A stretch of DNA of 64,000 bases, from assembly GCA_963969345.1 (NCBI GenBank), contig OZ017766.1:10230001-10294000 (forward strand). The letters run 5' to 3'. Both the position numbers and the translations under genes were made by a program. Numbering within the stretch: position 1 is the stretch's first letter; each line of letters starts with the position of its first letter. Source of the stretch: Turbatrix aceti (lineage: Eukaryota > Nematoda > Chromadorea > Rhabditida > Panagrolaimidae). The notes beneath the pieces are model-generated. The model worked only from the letters and a program-made list of their open reading frames with translations. It searched no databases and was not told where the DNA came from. Positions 25,301 through 36,614 of the stretch are shown here, in pieces.

Positions 25301-25459
25301 GGACAAAATGTCCGCTTCGATCCCAACCACAACCTGGCATTCGCATTCCTCTCCAACGGTCTCAAAAACGGTCTTGGCAATTCTGCCCGCACTTACGTTC
25401 CAGTCAAGGATGCAATTCTTCAGTCGGTCGGCCGTCTGTCCAAATCGGTATCTAGCTAA
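22342..25459 (+). CDS. Membrane-anchored serine beta-lactamase-fold protein (nematode LACT type)
   Basis: Exons 22342-22493, 22862-23018, 23986-24783 and 25265-25459 join in frame. The N-terminus has one hydrophobic segment (VSIVALAIVLIATAVAYL) acting as a signal anchor. The class C beta-lactamase/esterase fold follows: GAAIAVFHHGKLVVDLWGGY, the catalytic Ser-x-x-Lys (SSTK) at the very end of exon 2, SHTAGLAHLDE, the tyrosine motif GYHAVAFGW, and the HTGG-equivalent IGHAGFGGQ in the last exon. Metazoan relatives are hydrolases or scaffold proteins of mostly unknown substrate, not antibiotic-resistance enzymes. An in-frame ATG at 22306 is an alternative start, but TTTTAG just downstream of it could be a trans-splice acceptor favouring 22342. 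A 200-N gap lies in intron 2 and repeat copy 11 in intron 3. AATAAA is at 25525. Confidence 0.85.
23559..23758. other. Assembly gap (200 Ns)
   Basis: Exactly 200 Ns, a round placeholder number, inside intron 2 of the beta-lactamase-like gene. Both flanks resemble a repeat seen intact near 37384 and 37650. Confidence 0.99.
24790..25140 (-). repeat. 43-bp palindromic-monomer repeat, copy 11 (lactamase-like intron 3)
   Basis: Truncated copy: CCTAAAAACAGA, CGGCGCACCGAAAG and CAGCGCACCTAAC monomers are visible. Confidence 0.8.
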
Positions 25460-25524
25460 TGTCCCGTTTGGCACCGTAACCATTAGAGCTTCATTAATTA
25501 TGGGTAAAAACAAAGAAATAATCG

Positions 25525-25530
25525 AATAAA
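25525..25530 (+). terminator. Poly(A) signal for the beta-lactamase-like gene
   Basis: AATAAA 66 bp after the stop codon; the gene is tail-to-tail with COG4, whose stop lies at 25578. Confidence 0.5.
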
Positions 25531-25577
25531 TAGATCTTTAAATTAAAAATTTACACCTCTGCCGCCGATATATTTTT

Positions 25578-28500
25578 TTAAACCTTGATAGCCTTGACTT
25601 TGTCTTTCGAAAAGTCAATTCGAAGGCCAAGGACTTTTTTTAGGTCGTTGACGGACAAAACCGCTCCGGTGGGAGACGACTGGAGTTGGGTGAAGAAGGA
25701 GACCGCGTCGTCGATGGAGTCGGAGGCGAGGAGAGAGACGACCTGCGAGAGCTTGGCACACTTTTCACGGACCTTCCAGCCGGCGATCGTCGTCAGGTAT
25801 GACGCGAACTGGCGGTATTCCTTGTCGAGTTGGATGCCACCCAGGTGGTTGAATGCGCATTTTAGGACGACGCGTTCCAGTTGGTAGGCGGCTTCTGCTG
25901 CTACCACGTTGACCAGTTCCTAAAAAAATTTTTTAGGATTTGTAAAATTGAATTCAAAAAAAATGGAGTTTAAAAATTAGGAAAAAAATTTAGTTCAAAA
26001 TTATGAAAAAAAATTCTAGACATAATTAAAAAAAATCGCACCAAAATTAAAAAAAATGAGTTTTTTTCAAAATGTAAAAAAAAAACTTACGACCCTGGCA
26101 GGATTCGAACCTACAATCTTCTGCTCCGTAGGCAGACGCGTTATCCGGGATTACATAGGGAGAACCGAAAGTATAGTTTTGGCTCCACCCATGCGGCCGC
26201 TGCGTCTCTCGCTGAATGGCTGCAGCCATGGCTGCGAGCGTGTGTCTGACTCTCTCTCTTCTCCCTTGTATTTTCACCACCGAGCTGCGCGCGTTCGCTG
26301 GTTCGAATTAATGTCAAAAAAATCTAAATTTTGTCCAAATTAGAATTTTTAAATTGTTTCAAGTCAGATTAGTGATCGTCATGATATTTGAAACATTTTG
26401 ACACAAAATGGGATTTTTTGAATCAATTTTGACAGAAATCGAGTAGGGTACGGTAGAAAAAACGCCAGAGGGTTCAAAATAATGATAGAAAGCTGAAAAT
26501 TTCAGTATAGACTAAAAACTAAATTTCCTTTCGAATGGAGTACTCAGTTTTGTGATATCGATTTGATAAATGACCGAAAAAACGGTTTTTTTCGGAAATT
26601 TGAAAATTTAGGAACTTTTTAGAACTTTGATCAAAAAGTGAATATCACCAATGGAAAGAGCAGTATCTTTTTTATACAGAGCCAAATTTTCAGATTTTTA
26701 CCATGTCGCATGGGCATACGGTAGCGATTCTCCCGAACCCTACTTGTTCCAACGCCTGAGGCAATTAGGTGAAGCATTGCTTAACAACGGGAGATAGCAC
26801 ATCTTGTACGGCATTCTTCGGTCTACAAAATGATGTGACTCTCGAATTTTTATCTATTTTTTTGGCTTCACAATATTAATTCGCGCAACATACACTCATT
26901 TTTGGTACCAAATTTCCGACAATCGAAATCGAAAAAGTGGGGTTTGGGAAAAAAATCGCCATTGACACAGTTGGAAACAAATGTTGCTGAAAATTTCAGT
27001 ACCGGGGTAAAATTAAATTCTGAATTTGGTGGTGATATCCATTTTTTTAATTTGGACCAAAAAGTTCCTAAACATTCAAATTTTCGAAAAAAATGCAGTT
27101 TTCGGAACTTTTTCGAACCTTTAGGAACAAAACAGTATAATTTTTGAATTCTACAGGGTTTTCTACGTCTTGGGTCGAGATTCATGCTATAACACCCCAA
27201 AACTGAGCCTATGTCGATTTTTTTCCCAAACCCCACTTTTTCGATTTCGATTGTCGGAAATTTGGTACCAAAAATGAGTGTATGTTGCGCGAATTAATAT
27301 TGTGAAGCCAAAAAAATAGATAAAAATTCGAGAGTCACATCATTTTGTAGACCGAAGAATGCCGTACAAGATGTGCTATCTCCCGTTGTTAAGCAATGCT
27401 TCACCTAATTGCCTCAGGCGTTGGAACAAGTAGGGTTCGGGAGAATCGCTACCGTATGCCCATGCGACATGGTAAAAATCTGAAAATTTGGCTCTGTATA
27501 AAAAAGATACTGCTCTTTCCATTGGTGATATTCACTTTTTGATCAAAGTTCTAAAAAGTTCCTAAATTTTCAAATTTCCGAAAAAAACCGTTTTTTCGGT
27601 CATTTATCAAATCGATATCACAAAACTGAGTACTCCATTCGAAAGGAAATTTAGTTTTTAGTCTATACTGAAATTTTCAGCTTTCTATCATTATTTTGAA
27701 CCCTCTGGCGTTTTTTCTACCGTACCCTACTCGATTTCTGTCAAAATTGATTCAAAAAATCCCATTTTGTGTCAAAATGTTTCAAATATCATAACGATCA
27801 CTAATCTGACTTGAAACAATTTAAAAATTCTAATTTGGACAAAATTTAGATTTTTTTGACATTAATTCGAACCAGCGAACGCGCGCAGCTCGGTGGTGAA
27901 AATACAAGGGAGAAGAGAGAGAGACGCAGCGGCCGCATGGGTGGAGCCAAAACTATACTTTCGGTTCTCCCTATGTAATCCCGCGTTATCCATTGCGCCA
28001 CAGGGCCATGAAAAATCAATAATTTCTAGCTTTTTTCAGAAATTCGGTAAAAAATAAGTTTTCCATAAATAAATTTTTTAAATAAAATTTGATAATTTTC
28101 GTGCATAAAATTTGATAAAAAATTCTAAACAAGTATTTTTTAGCAAAAAATATTTTTTATTTTTTTTATAAAAAAATTTTATATTTAAGACGTACTCTGC
28201 GACAGGATTTAGGGACAAGGGGGAGACACAATGGGAAATTTCCCTTATACCAAAAAATCGTATGCACACGCATGCTTTTCTGTACGCAGACGCACGCGCA
28301 GCGCTTGCTGTTTTCGCGTTGTTTTTTGATCGTTTTTTGAAAAGTGCTTGTTACTAAATAGCTCATCCTGGATCCAGAATTAAACATATCTGTTTCGGAT
28401 CTTTTTGATTTTGTTAGGCTTCAATTTATCTTTAATTTGGCACAAAAGCCAAATTTCAAATGTTACTAGGCAAAGCGCTAGAGGGCTGACAAAAACGTCA

Positions 28501-31500
28501 ATTTTTGAACTTTGGAAGCTTATAACTTTTCGGCTTTTGGTTCAAAAGTCTCCAAATTTTCAGCAGACACTGTTATTAGTGTCATAAACATAACTGAGGT
28601 TTTAAATCCGGATCCATTCCGTCAGTCCTGAGATGGCATTTCAGGGTGACTTTTGGTGGCTTATTACCGTAGTTTTTGTACAATTGCACGTTTCTAGACT
28701 CTATTTGGTACCATTCCTTTTTTTATCAAGCTAATTAAGTTCTTACTTTGTTTTTTTGTCAAAATAATCCATAATTTAAAAAAAATATCATTATTGCTAA
28801 ATTAATGAAATTTTGTAAAACAAGCATATGCAGCACATCTAAGCCAAAACTAAAACACATTGGCAGCACATTTCGATCCAAAAACGTGAAATTGTACAAA
28901 AACTACGGTAATAAGCCACCAAAAGTCACCCTGAAATGCCATCTCAGGACTGACGGAATGGATCCGGATTTAAAACCTCAGTTATGTTTATGACACTAAT
29001 AACAGTGTCTGCTGAAAATTTGGAGACTTTTGAACCAAAAGCCGAAAAGTTATAAGCTTCCAGTTCAAAAATTGACGTTTTTGTCAGCTCTCTAGCGCTT
29101 TGCCTAGTAACATTTGAAATTTGGCTTTTGTGCCAAATTAAAGATAAATTGAAGCCTAACAAAATCAAAAAGATCCGAAACAGATATGTTTAATTCTGGA
29201 TCCAGGATGAGCTATTTAGTAACAAGCACTTTTCAAAAAACGATCAAAAAACAACGCGAAAACAGCAAGCGCTGCGCGTGCGTCTGCGTACAGAAAAGCA
29301 TGCGTGTGCATACGATTTTTTGGTATAAGGGAAATTTCCCATTGTGGGAGACGAGGACACAGCATTTTTACAACTTCAAATGTTTTGAGTCAGAATTGTA
29401 GGCATCCGTGGGGAGGGTCTAAATCCAAAATATTAGATTTTTTGAAAGCCGGATTCTGGAGATTTGGCTTCTGAAAGTTTTTGACCCGACTTTTACAACT
29501 CGGTCAGTTGAAATCAGAAAGCTCTGAAAGTTGGCTTAGGGGGGTTTATTGAGACGAGAAAACGACTGGTGTACTCAGATTTGCCAAAAAACAGCTGCGT
29601 CTAGGTGCACCAGGGTTGCACTGTTTTTCAGTACGCCGTCAGATCCGTACGAAGACCGCTGAATCGGTTCTCTCTATATAATATTGTAGCCGAGTCTTTC
29701 GTCTGTTGATACCAAATAATGAAGAAAAGAATTAGCGTTGCCAATTATTTTTAAACAATTTTTGAAACACACACACTGAAAGAAAAAACGTGCCCAGATG
29801 TCATGCGCCCAACGTGCATAAAGCGCGCAGCAGTGCTGCCGTGCGTCGGTGTTCCCACAACGAAAATGCGATTGGGCTTTTTTACAAGTTTTTGAGTGTT
29901 CTTTATTCATCGGCGTGTTTTTTTTGTATCCTGCGATTGTTAATTCTGTTTATTTTTATGCATAATAAGGACAGATCTGGCTATCGGAATTATTTTTTGT
30001 GAGTTGATTGATCTATCCTGCTTTTTGCTAAAAGCCGCCAAAGTTGATAATTTTTTTCTACAAGTTTTTGATTAAATCTAAAAGCGCTGAGGTTGAAATA
30101 GCATTTTATGTACACGTTAGATTCTCCTGACCACAAAGAAGGATTCTGTACTATTTAGGGTAGCAGATCCCGATTTTCCGCAAAATTGTAGACGATGAAA
30201 AAATAGGTCAACTTTAGAACATGTTTTTGGCACTTTATAGGAATGCTATCAAATTAATAATATTACGATTTGAAAGAACGACCTAAGTTTAGTCTACCCT
30301 GAAATAGCAGATTTTTTTCTCTTACGATGAGAAAAACATTAATCAAAAACGTGTAGAAAAAAATTATCAACTTTGGCGGCTGCTAGCAAAAAGCAGGATA
30401 GATCAATCAACTCACAAAAAATAATTCCGTTAGCCAGATCTGTCCTTATTATGCATAAAAATAAACAGAATTAACAATCGCAGGATACAAAAAAAACACG
30501 CCGACGAATAAAGAACACTCAAAAACTTGCAAAAAAGCCCAATCGCATTTTCGTTGTGGGAACACCGACGCACGGCAGCACTGCTGCGCGCTTTATGCAC
30601 GTTGGGCGCATGACATCTGGGCACGTTTTTTCTTTCAGTGTGTGTGTTTCAAAAATTGTTTAAAAATAATTGGCAACGCTAATTCTTTTCTTCATTATTT
30701 GGTATCAACAGACGAAAGACTCGGCTACAATATTATATAGAGAGAACCGATTCAGCGGTCTTCGTACGGATCTGACGGCGTACTGAAAAACAGTGCAACC
30801 CTGGTGCACCTAGATGCAGCTGTTTTTTGGCAAATCTGAGTACACCAGTCGTTTTCTCGTCTCAATAAACCCCCCTAAGCCAACTTTCAGAGCTTTCTGA
30901 TTTCAACTGACCGAGTTGTAAAAGTCGGGTCAAAAACTTTCAGAAGCCAAATCTCCAGAATCCGGCTTTAAAAAAATCTAATATTTTGGATTTAGACCCT
31001 CCCCACGGATGCCTACAATTCTGACTCAAAACATTTGAAGTTGTAAAAATGCTGTGTCCTTCGTCCTAAATCCTGTCGCAGAGTGCGTCTTAAAAAATAC
31101 AAAATTTTTTTATTAAAAAAAATGGTATTTTATAAAACTTTTTTTTTCAAAAATTTGGCTGAAAAAAAAATTTGGAATATCGTAATGCCCCCCCCCCCCC
31201 AACAACAATAAAACTCACATCATAATTCTCAGGCACCAAAAGTCCTTCAAAGTTGTGAATTTGATTGTCTAGCTCAGCGATGAAGCCTTCGACAAACGGA
31301 TCGACAGCTTCGAACTCGTTGAATTGATCATCCGAGAGGTCGTGTGAGTAATCGAGGTACTGCTCGGCGGTTGCCTTGAGTCTCGGCCTGAAAGCCGCTG
31401 TTGCGAGTTTGGCTGCACCAAGCGTTGCCGTTTCTTCAAATTTCCGAGCGAGTTCGTCGAGTTGATCGACGGAGTTTTCGAGCTTGCTTTTGTCGGTTGA

Positions 31501-34500
31501 AGTGATCTGTAACGATACTACCGTAATAAAAAAAAATTACAAATAAAAAAATAAATTTTTTTTATAAAAAAATAATTCAAATAAAATTTTTTTTTCATTT
31601 TTTTTTAAATAAATGAAAAAAAAAATTTCAAAAAAAAAATGTGGCAAAAATTATTTTACCTGTTTCAGGTGAACCTCAAAATCTCCAACGAGGCCAGCCT
31701 TGAGCGTGGCAATGCACTGAGCCGACGCTCGAACATTGTTGAACGCAGCGAGAAAAACTCTCTTTTGCGTTTCGGGACCCGCTTCGGCAACGGATTTACC
31801 GTGCTGCAGAACGTTGTACGCTGTCTGAGCGTGTTGATAGGCTTCGGCTGTCCATCCGGTTGACGGGTATCCCGCGCGGATGGCCGTCGTCAGACGATCG
31901 TGGTAATCGGTCTCGAGGAGTGCCATTCCGTTGTTGATCATCGCGCAGACACAATCCACGGATGACGAAGTGATGGAGCGGCGAATGCACTTTCGAACGA
32001 TGAAGAAGACATCGTCGAGCACGGACGTCGTCAGGGAGCCTTCGTCTGCGTCTTCGGATTCGAGGGCTTTGGTCACTGATTCCTGGAAAGAAAAAATAAA
32101 TTTTTGGAACGAAAAGTAAAAATTATAATATTTACGAAACAAATAAGTAAAACTCGAAAAATATAAGTTTAAAAAAAATTTTAAACCACAGAAAAAATTC
32201 ACGAAACAGAAAAGGTATAAATTAAGGTACAAAAAATTGTTTACAAAATTATTATGAGTAATAAGTTTTTTTGCTATCATATTACTTCGGTTTTTAGAAA
32301 TAACATGTTTGCTGGTTATTTTGTTACTTTAGGTGCGCTGAATAACATCGAAAAATCGCTATTTCGTTACTTCACTTTTTGCGAGTAATAGTTTTTGAGC
32401 TTATTTTGTTACTTTAGGTGCGCCGAGTAACATCCAAAAAGTCACTATTATGTTACTTTACTTTTTTGGAGTCCCAAGACCATTTTTTTCATATCGTAAC
32501 CCCAAAATAAAAAATATACAAACCTGCATGTAGTACTGCTCCATCATGACATATTGACCCAAAATCTCCTGCATCCTTGTGCCAAGCTTTGATCGATTCA
32601 GCACACTATCCAATTTTTGCGTCCGATCAACTTTGGCTTTCTTCTGTCGTTCGACGATTTCCTGTCGCTCTTCTTCGGTGATTTCGTCCTCATCGTCGTC
32701 GTCAATGGTCGATCGAGGACTCTGATGGGCGCCGTCTTCGCTGAGTGCCCGAGCAGGTGCTTCTCCGAGGCGACGCTTCAGGAAACGCCAGTAGAGTTCA
32801 GCGCGGGTGTGGATAAGGGTGACTTCGGATAGGAGGACGTCCAGAGCGATGGGGTCGATTTTTTCAGCCGTAGACGAAGCTGAGCCTCGGAGGTATTCGC
32901 GAACGGCTCGGAAGCGTTGATCCCATTGACGGGCAACGACGAAGGCGTCGAGGACCTTGGTGGTCTGGTTGTCGCATTCGACCTGTAAAAAATAGTAAAA
33001 AAATGAACATTGATAAAACGTTTTATTTTTGTTAAAATAAATATGATACTATGATACTGTTTTTGATCAAGCGCAAAAATTTGAAAAAATTAACGACAAA
33101 AAGTATAAAAAAATTACGGCAAAAATGTAAAAAAATTACGGCAGAAATGTAAACTTATAGCAGAAAAAATGATTCAAAAACGGTAAAAAATACGAGAAAA
33201 AATTGTTTCTCTTTTTATTATCTTTGTGGACGAATAAAAAGTAACACTAAAAATGTTACACACACTTCAATTTTTGAAATAACATTTTTTGATGTTATTT
33301 TATTACTTCACTTTTTACGAATAACACTTTTTGGGCCTATTTTGTTACTTTAGGTGCGCCGAGTAACATTCGAATTTCTTTGTTTTATTACTTCCGTTTT
33401 TGGAAGTAACATTTTTAAACGTTATTTTGTTACTTCTGTTTTTACGAATAACATCTTTTGCTTCTATTTTATTACGTCATGTGCGACGAGTAACATTAAA
33501 AAATTGCTATTTTATTACTTTTGTCTCTGCGAATAACGATACTATTTATATTTATTTTACGTTACTTTTTGTACATTAGCCTAAATTTTCTGTTTTTGTA
33601 AGTAACATAACAATTTTTTTATCGTTTGATATAAATAACGTTTAAATTTACCAACCTGAATAATTTCCATAAGATTGAGGAGCTTGTCAGCGCCATAAAA
33701 GCTGTCAATCAACGGCTGATACTCGAGGACATCCCTTGCAATTTCCTCCAAAATCATCGTCATCGTATCCGAGTACAGTACATTGCGTCGCTTGTCATCG
33801 GTGCCACCGGCTTGCATTATTTTTAGAAAATCAGCACACGCCCGGGTAATCTTGTCGCAAAGATGTTTTCCAAATTTTTCGAGTCCAGTTTGGTGATCGT
33901 TGATGAGTGGAAAGAGTTTGAAAAATCTCTCCATCGATGCCGTATCTCCTCGACTCACTGCCGCGTCAAATTCCCTCTCAATGATGGCCTTTAGCCTTGA
34001 AGCCGCACTTTCCAGGATACCGTATGACTCGGCGAGGTTGTGAGCGTAGCGACTGGTAGGTGTGTGAGCGTGACGGAAAACAGCCTCCTTGAGGGTGTAG
34101 AAACGATGGATAAACTGCGCAGCTCGTTCGTAGTCCTCGACGTCGATCGCCGGCTGAACTTCTTCGGTGCAGGTTTTGAGATCTCGGAGATCGGTTACCC
34201 GGTCGAGGCAGGCGACGACCCGGGATTTGGCGACGTCGAGATTTGCGACCCGGGCTGAGATATTCCCGGCGAGAGCGGTGACAGAAGTGAAGTTGGTGGC
34301 AAGTTCACGCGCGGTGACCTCTATGGCATCGCACTTTGTGCTGATTCTCGCAGCCGTTTGTTCTAGCATTCGGACGCATTCTTTTTCGGCTGAAACGGGG
34401 GTTTTTTATGTCGACAAATTTTTTTGTAAAAAGTAAAAAAAAAATTTTTTTTAGAGTAAAAATTACGGTACAAAAAAAGTACGTAAAAATTACTGTACAA

Positions 34501-35259
34501 AAAAATGCAATAAAGAAAATCTAAAAATTACGATGTAAAAATGTTACGCGCATAGTATATACCTATAGGTAATTTTTTAGAATTTTGGAACTTTTGTGAA
34601 CAATCACAAGTAAAAAAATTGTTACAGCGTCCAAAAAGTTCATTATGCGACGATGGATTCTATGACACCATTTTCTACATTTTTATTACTTAGGTTTTTA
34701 GGAATAACGTTTTTTACGTTATTTTGTTACGTTAGGTGCGCCGAGTAACATCCAAAAATCACTATTATATTACCTCACTTTTCTGGAGTAACACTTTTTG
34801 ACACTATTTTATTACTTCATTTTTTACAAGTAACATTTTTTGCTCCTATTTTGTTACTTTTAGTGCGCTGAATAACATTCGAACGTCCCTATTTTATTAC
34901 TTTCGTTTTCGCGAGTTATCATCATTTTTTACGATAGGATAAATAAAAACTCACTGAAGCCAACAGAATTGAGTTCACTTCCAATTTCCTGGAGAACTTT
35001 TTCTTCGCGTTCCTTCTCGACCAAAGCCTCGGTTTTCAAATCGCCAAGGAGCTTTTCAATATCCTGACGTATCCGATCGTTTGCTGATTTTGTACCTGTT
35101 TTAGCTGGACGTCGAGCTTTTGGATGCCATTCGAGTCTGCCACGTTTCTGAAAAACTTGGAAAGTAATAGAAAATAATTAAAAACGGAGAAACAAGCAAA
35201 AATCAAACCTCTTTCAGCAGATCGACATCCGCAGTGTCCATCAAGTTGTTGACCGTCAT
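25578..35259 (-). CDS. cogc-4: Conserved oligomeric Golgi complex subunit 4 (COG4)
   Basis: Exons on the minus strand are 35259-35209, 35147-34955, 34389-33656, 32982-32524, 32082-31660, 31506-31219 and 25919-25578, with consistent phases, giving about 829 residues (human 785). Landmarks include EVTLIHTRAELYWRFLKRR, MQEILGQYVMMEQYYMQ, VLDDVFFIVRKCIRRSITSS, VDCVCAMIN, FNEFEAVDPFVEGFI, LERVVLKCAFNHLGGIQLDK and the end LKKVLGLRIDFSKDKVKAIKV, all close to vertebrate COG4. COG4 is a lobe A subunit of the COG tether for retrograde intra-Golgi vesicles and binds SNAREs. The start codon follows TTCAG by one base. The last intron (25920-31218) is 5.3 kb and holds a broken tRNA gene and palindromic elements. 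Introns 3, 4 and 2 carry repeat copies 13, 12 and 14. Confidence 0.93.
26090..28007 (-). pseudogene. tRNA-Arg(ACG) gene split by a transposable element
   Basis: On the minus strand the 5' piece is 28007-27983 and the 3' piece is 26146-26090. Removing the 1836-bp insert and one 9-bp duplicate gives exactly 73 nt. The acceptor stem pairs GGCCCTG with CAGGGTC, the anticodon stem TCTGC with GCAGA around loop CTACGGA (anticodon ACG), and the T-arm GTAGG/CCTGC around TTCGAAT; the discriminator is G. The insertion lies on the 3' side of the D-arm, so the internal A box and B box are now 1.8 kb apart and the gene should be dead. It sits inside the last intron of COG4, on the same strand. Confidence 0.93.
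26147..27982. mobile_element. Palindromic (foldback) element with 9-bp target-site duplication, MULE-like
   Basis: 1836 bp. The ends are GGGATTACATAGGGAGAACC and its inverse, flanked on both sides by GCGTTATCC (26138-26146 and 27983-27991). Two arms of roughly 750-800 bp are nearly identical inverted copies around a spacer of about 275 bp (near 26950-27225). The left arm has an extra segment of about 40 bp near 26211-26252. There is no transposase ORF. A 9-bp duplication with very long inverted repeats is typical of Mutator-like elements; that class call is inference. Confidence 0.88.
28189..31089. mobile_element. Palindromic element with GACG...CGTC ends at TTAA, containing a nested element
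   Basis: Ends are TTAAGACGTACTCTGCGACA and the inverse of TTAAGACGCACTCTGCGACA. Arms of about 850 bp mirror each other across a centre near 30,200; for example the segment containing GCCGAGTCTTTCGTCTGTTG near 29690 recurs inverted near 30710. The left arm is interrupted by the separate element at 28228-29345. Without it the element is about 1.8 kb. A relative lies at 46569-47566. No transposase is seen. TTAA on both sides could be a piggyBac-type target duplication or part of the terminal repeat. Confidence 0.8.
28228..29345. mobile_element. Nested palindromic element with 7-bp direct repeat GGGAGAC
   Basis: 1118 bp with ends ACAATGGGAAATTTCCCTTA and its inverse, flanked by GGGAGAC (28221-28227 and 29346-29352). 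The two arms of about 500 bp are near-identical inverted copies. The uninterrupted opposite arm of the host element (about 31050-31090) shows that it is an insertion. If the ends begin one base further out, the target duplication would be 5 bp (GGAGA); the class is not assigned. Confidence 0.82.
32275..32475 (+). repeat. 43-bp palindromic-monomer repeat, copy 12 (COG4 intron 4)
   Basis: Short copy with two ACTTTAGGTGCGCYGA monomers about 93 bp apart. Confidence 0.8.
33235..33605 (+). repeat. 43-bp palindromic-monomer repeat, copy 13 (COG4 intron 3)
   Basis: Plus-oriented copy with ACTTTAGGTGCGCCGA then TTCCGTTTTTGGA monomers. Confidence 0.85.
34680..34925 (+). repeat. 43-bp palindromic-monomer repeat, copy 14 (COG4 intron 2)
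   Basis: Short plus-oriented copy: GTTAGGTGCGCCGA, CTCACTTTTCTGG, TTCATTTTTTAC and TTTTAGTGCGCTGA monomers. Confidence 0.8.
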
Positions 35260-35529
35260 TCTGAAGGATGTGAATAAATCACGGATTCAAGACAACAAGC
35301 ATTGAATCGATCCAGAAATGGAATTATGACGTGGAAAATTGGAAGACAAAAAAAGAATCAAATGAGAATAAAAACCTCTTTGGCGTTGTGTGACGAACGT
35401 CAAGCAATATTTTTCAACCGAGTTTGTTCGAGTTGCTCAATTTTTGACGTCTTGTTATTTTTTACTCCAAAATCTATTGTACCTGATCTATCACTCTTAT
35501 CCACCGTCTATCAGTCAATCAGCACGACC
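35260..35529. promoter_or_regulatory. Shared upstream region of COG4 (-) and RPB8 (+)
   Basis: The two start codons diverge across 270 bp. No core-promoter motif is identified; the assignment is positional. Confidence 0.5.
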
Positions 35530-36485
35530 ATGTCTTCGACGCTTCAGTTTGACGAGATTTTTACCGTCAACCAAATGAATGCTGATGGTAAGAAATTCAT
35601 GATGACGGATCGCCTGACTTGCTCGACGGAAGGAGGAAAGCCGGAGCTCCTCATCGACGTTCACTCCGAGCTTTTCAAGTGCAATGTTGGCACAAAGTTC
35701 CGCGCCGTGATTGTCAATTCGTTCCGCGATGATGGTCTCCCTGATGACGATGAATTTAATCCAACGGTGAGTTTTTTTATGAAAAAATTATTGAAGTGTT
35801 TTTTGATGGCCTATAAATTTGTTGTAGTTTTCTGGAGCGTTTTTACATGTTGGAAGCTAAATTTTTGGTATCGTAATAGTTTTTGGCGTTATTTTATTGC
35901 TTTTAATTCTGCAAGTAACATCTTTTGCGCCTATCATATTTTGTTACTTTAGGTGCGCCGAGTATCAACCGAAAGGCACTATTATGTTACTTCACTTTTT
36001 TGGAGTAATAACGTTTCGTCGCTGTTTTATTACTTCTGTTTTTGGAAGTAACATTTTTGGTCGTTATTTTGTTACTTTCGATTTTGCGAGTAACAACTTT
36101 TGTCACTGTTTTGTTACGTTAGGTGCGCTGGATAACATTCAAAAGTTGTTGTTTTATTTGATTTTGCGAATAACGTTTTTTGACGCTATTTTGTTACTTC
36201 ATGTTGGGTTTTTTTTGATAATGACATCAACTTTCAAAGATCCGTTTTTTTGCTCAAATTTGATCCGTTTTTTTCCAGATGATCAACAAAACCCTCGAAC
36301 GCTACGAATACGCTATGTGTGGTCAGGTCTACCGAATCGAGCACAGTACATCGGACAACGGACAGATGAGCGTCTACGTTTCGTACGGCGGTCTTCTCAT
36401 GCGTCTGCGCGGCGACGAGCACAGCCTTCAGGGCTTTACCCAGGATAAGCTTGTCTATCTCATGGTCAAGAAGCTTTCCGACTGA
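35530..36485 (+). CDS. rpb-8: RNA polymerase I/II/III shared subunit RPB8/RPABC3
   Basis: Two exons, 35530-35766 and 36279-36485, phase 0, give 147 residues (human 150). The N-terminus MSSTLQFDEIFTVNQMNADG and the end EHSLQGFTQDKLVYLMVKKL are typical of RPB8, an OB-fold subunit common to all three nuclear RNA polymerases. The acidic loop DDGLPDDDEFNP is in place. AATAAA is at 36538. The intron holds repeat copy 15. Confidence 0.96.
35880..36205 (+). repeat. 43-bp palindromic-monomer repeat, copy 15 (RPB8 intron)
   Basis: Plus-oriented: ACTTTAGGTGCGCCGA, TTCTGTTTTTGGA, TCGATTTTGCGA and GTTAGGTGCGCTGG monomers in reversed order. Confidence 0.85.
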
Positions 36486-36537
36486 TTGATTACGATCTCT
36501 ACCGTACCTTTGTTTTTTGTTTGTTTGTTATTATCCA

Positions 36538-36543
36538 AATAAA
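36538..36543 (+). terminator. Poly(A) signal for RPB8
   Basis: AATAAA 52 bp after the stop, with a minus-strand AATAAA for the convergent gene at 36567-36572. Confidence 0.5.
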
Positions 36544-36614
36544 ATTGGGGTTTGATACGATAAATATTTATTTTTTTCTGAACAAAAAAAATACGATACT
36601 TTTTTTTACGATTG

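Noticed and set aside
28405..29168. Repeated open frames (for example 62-74 codons) mirrored in the nested palindrome
   Set aside because: Each frame appears twice because of the inverted arms; no recognisable transposase or domain.
28185..31093. Firm piggyBac assignment from TTAA flanks
   Set aside because: The relative at 38054 has similar AAGACG ends but TATA, not TTAA, outside, so TTAA may belong to the terminal repeat.
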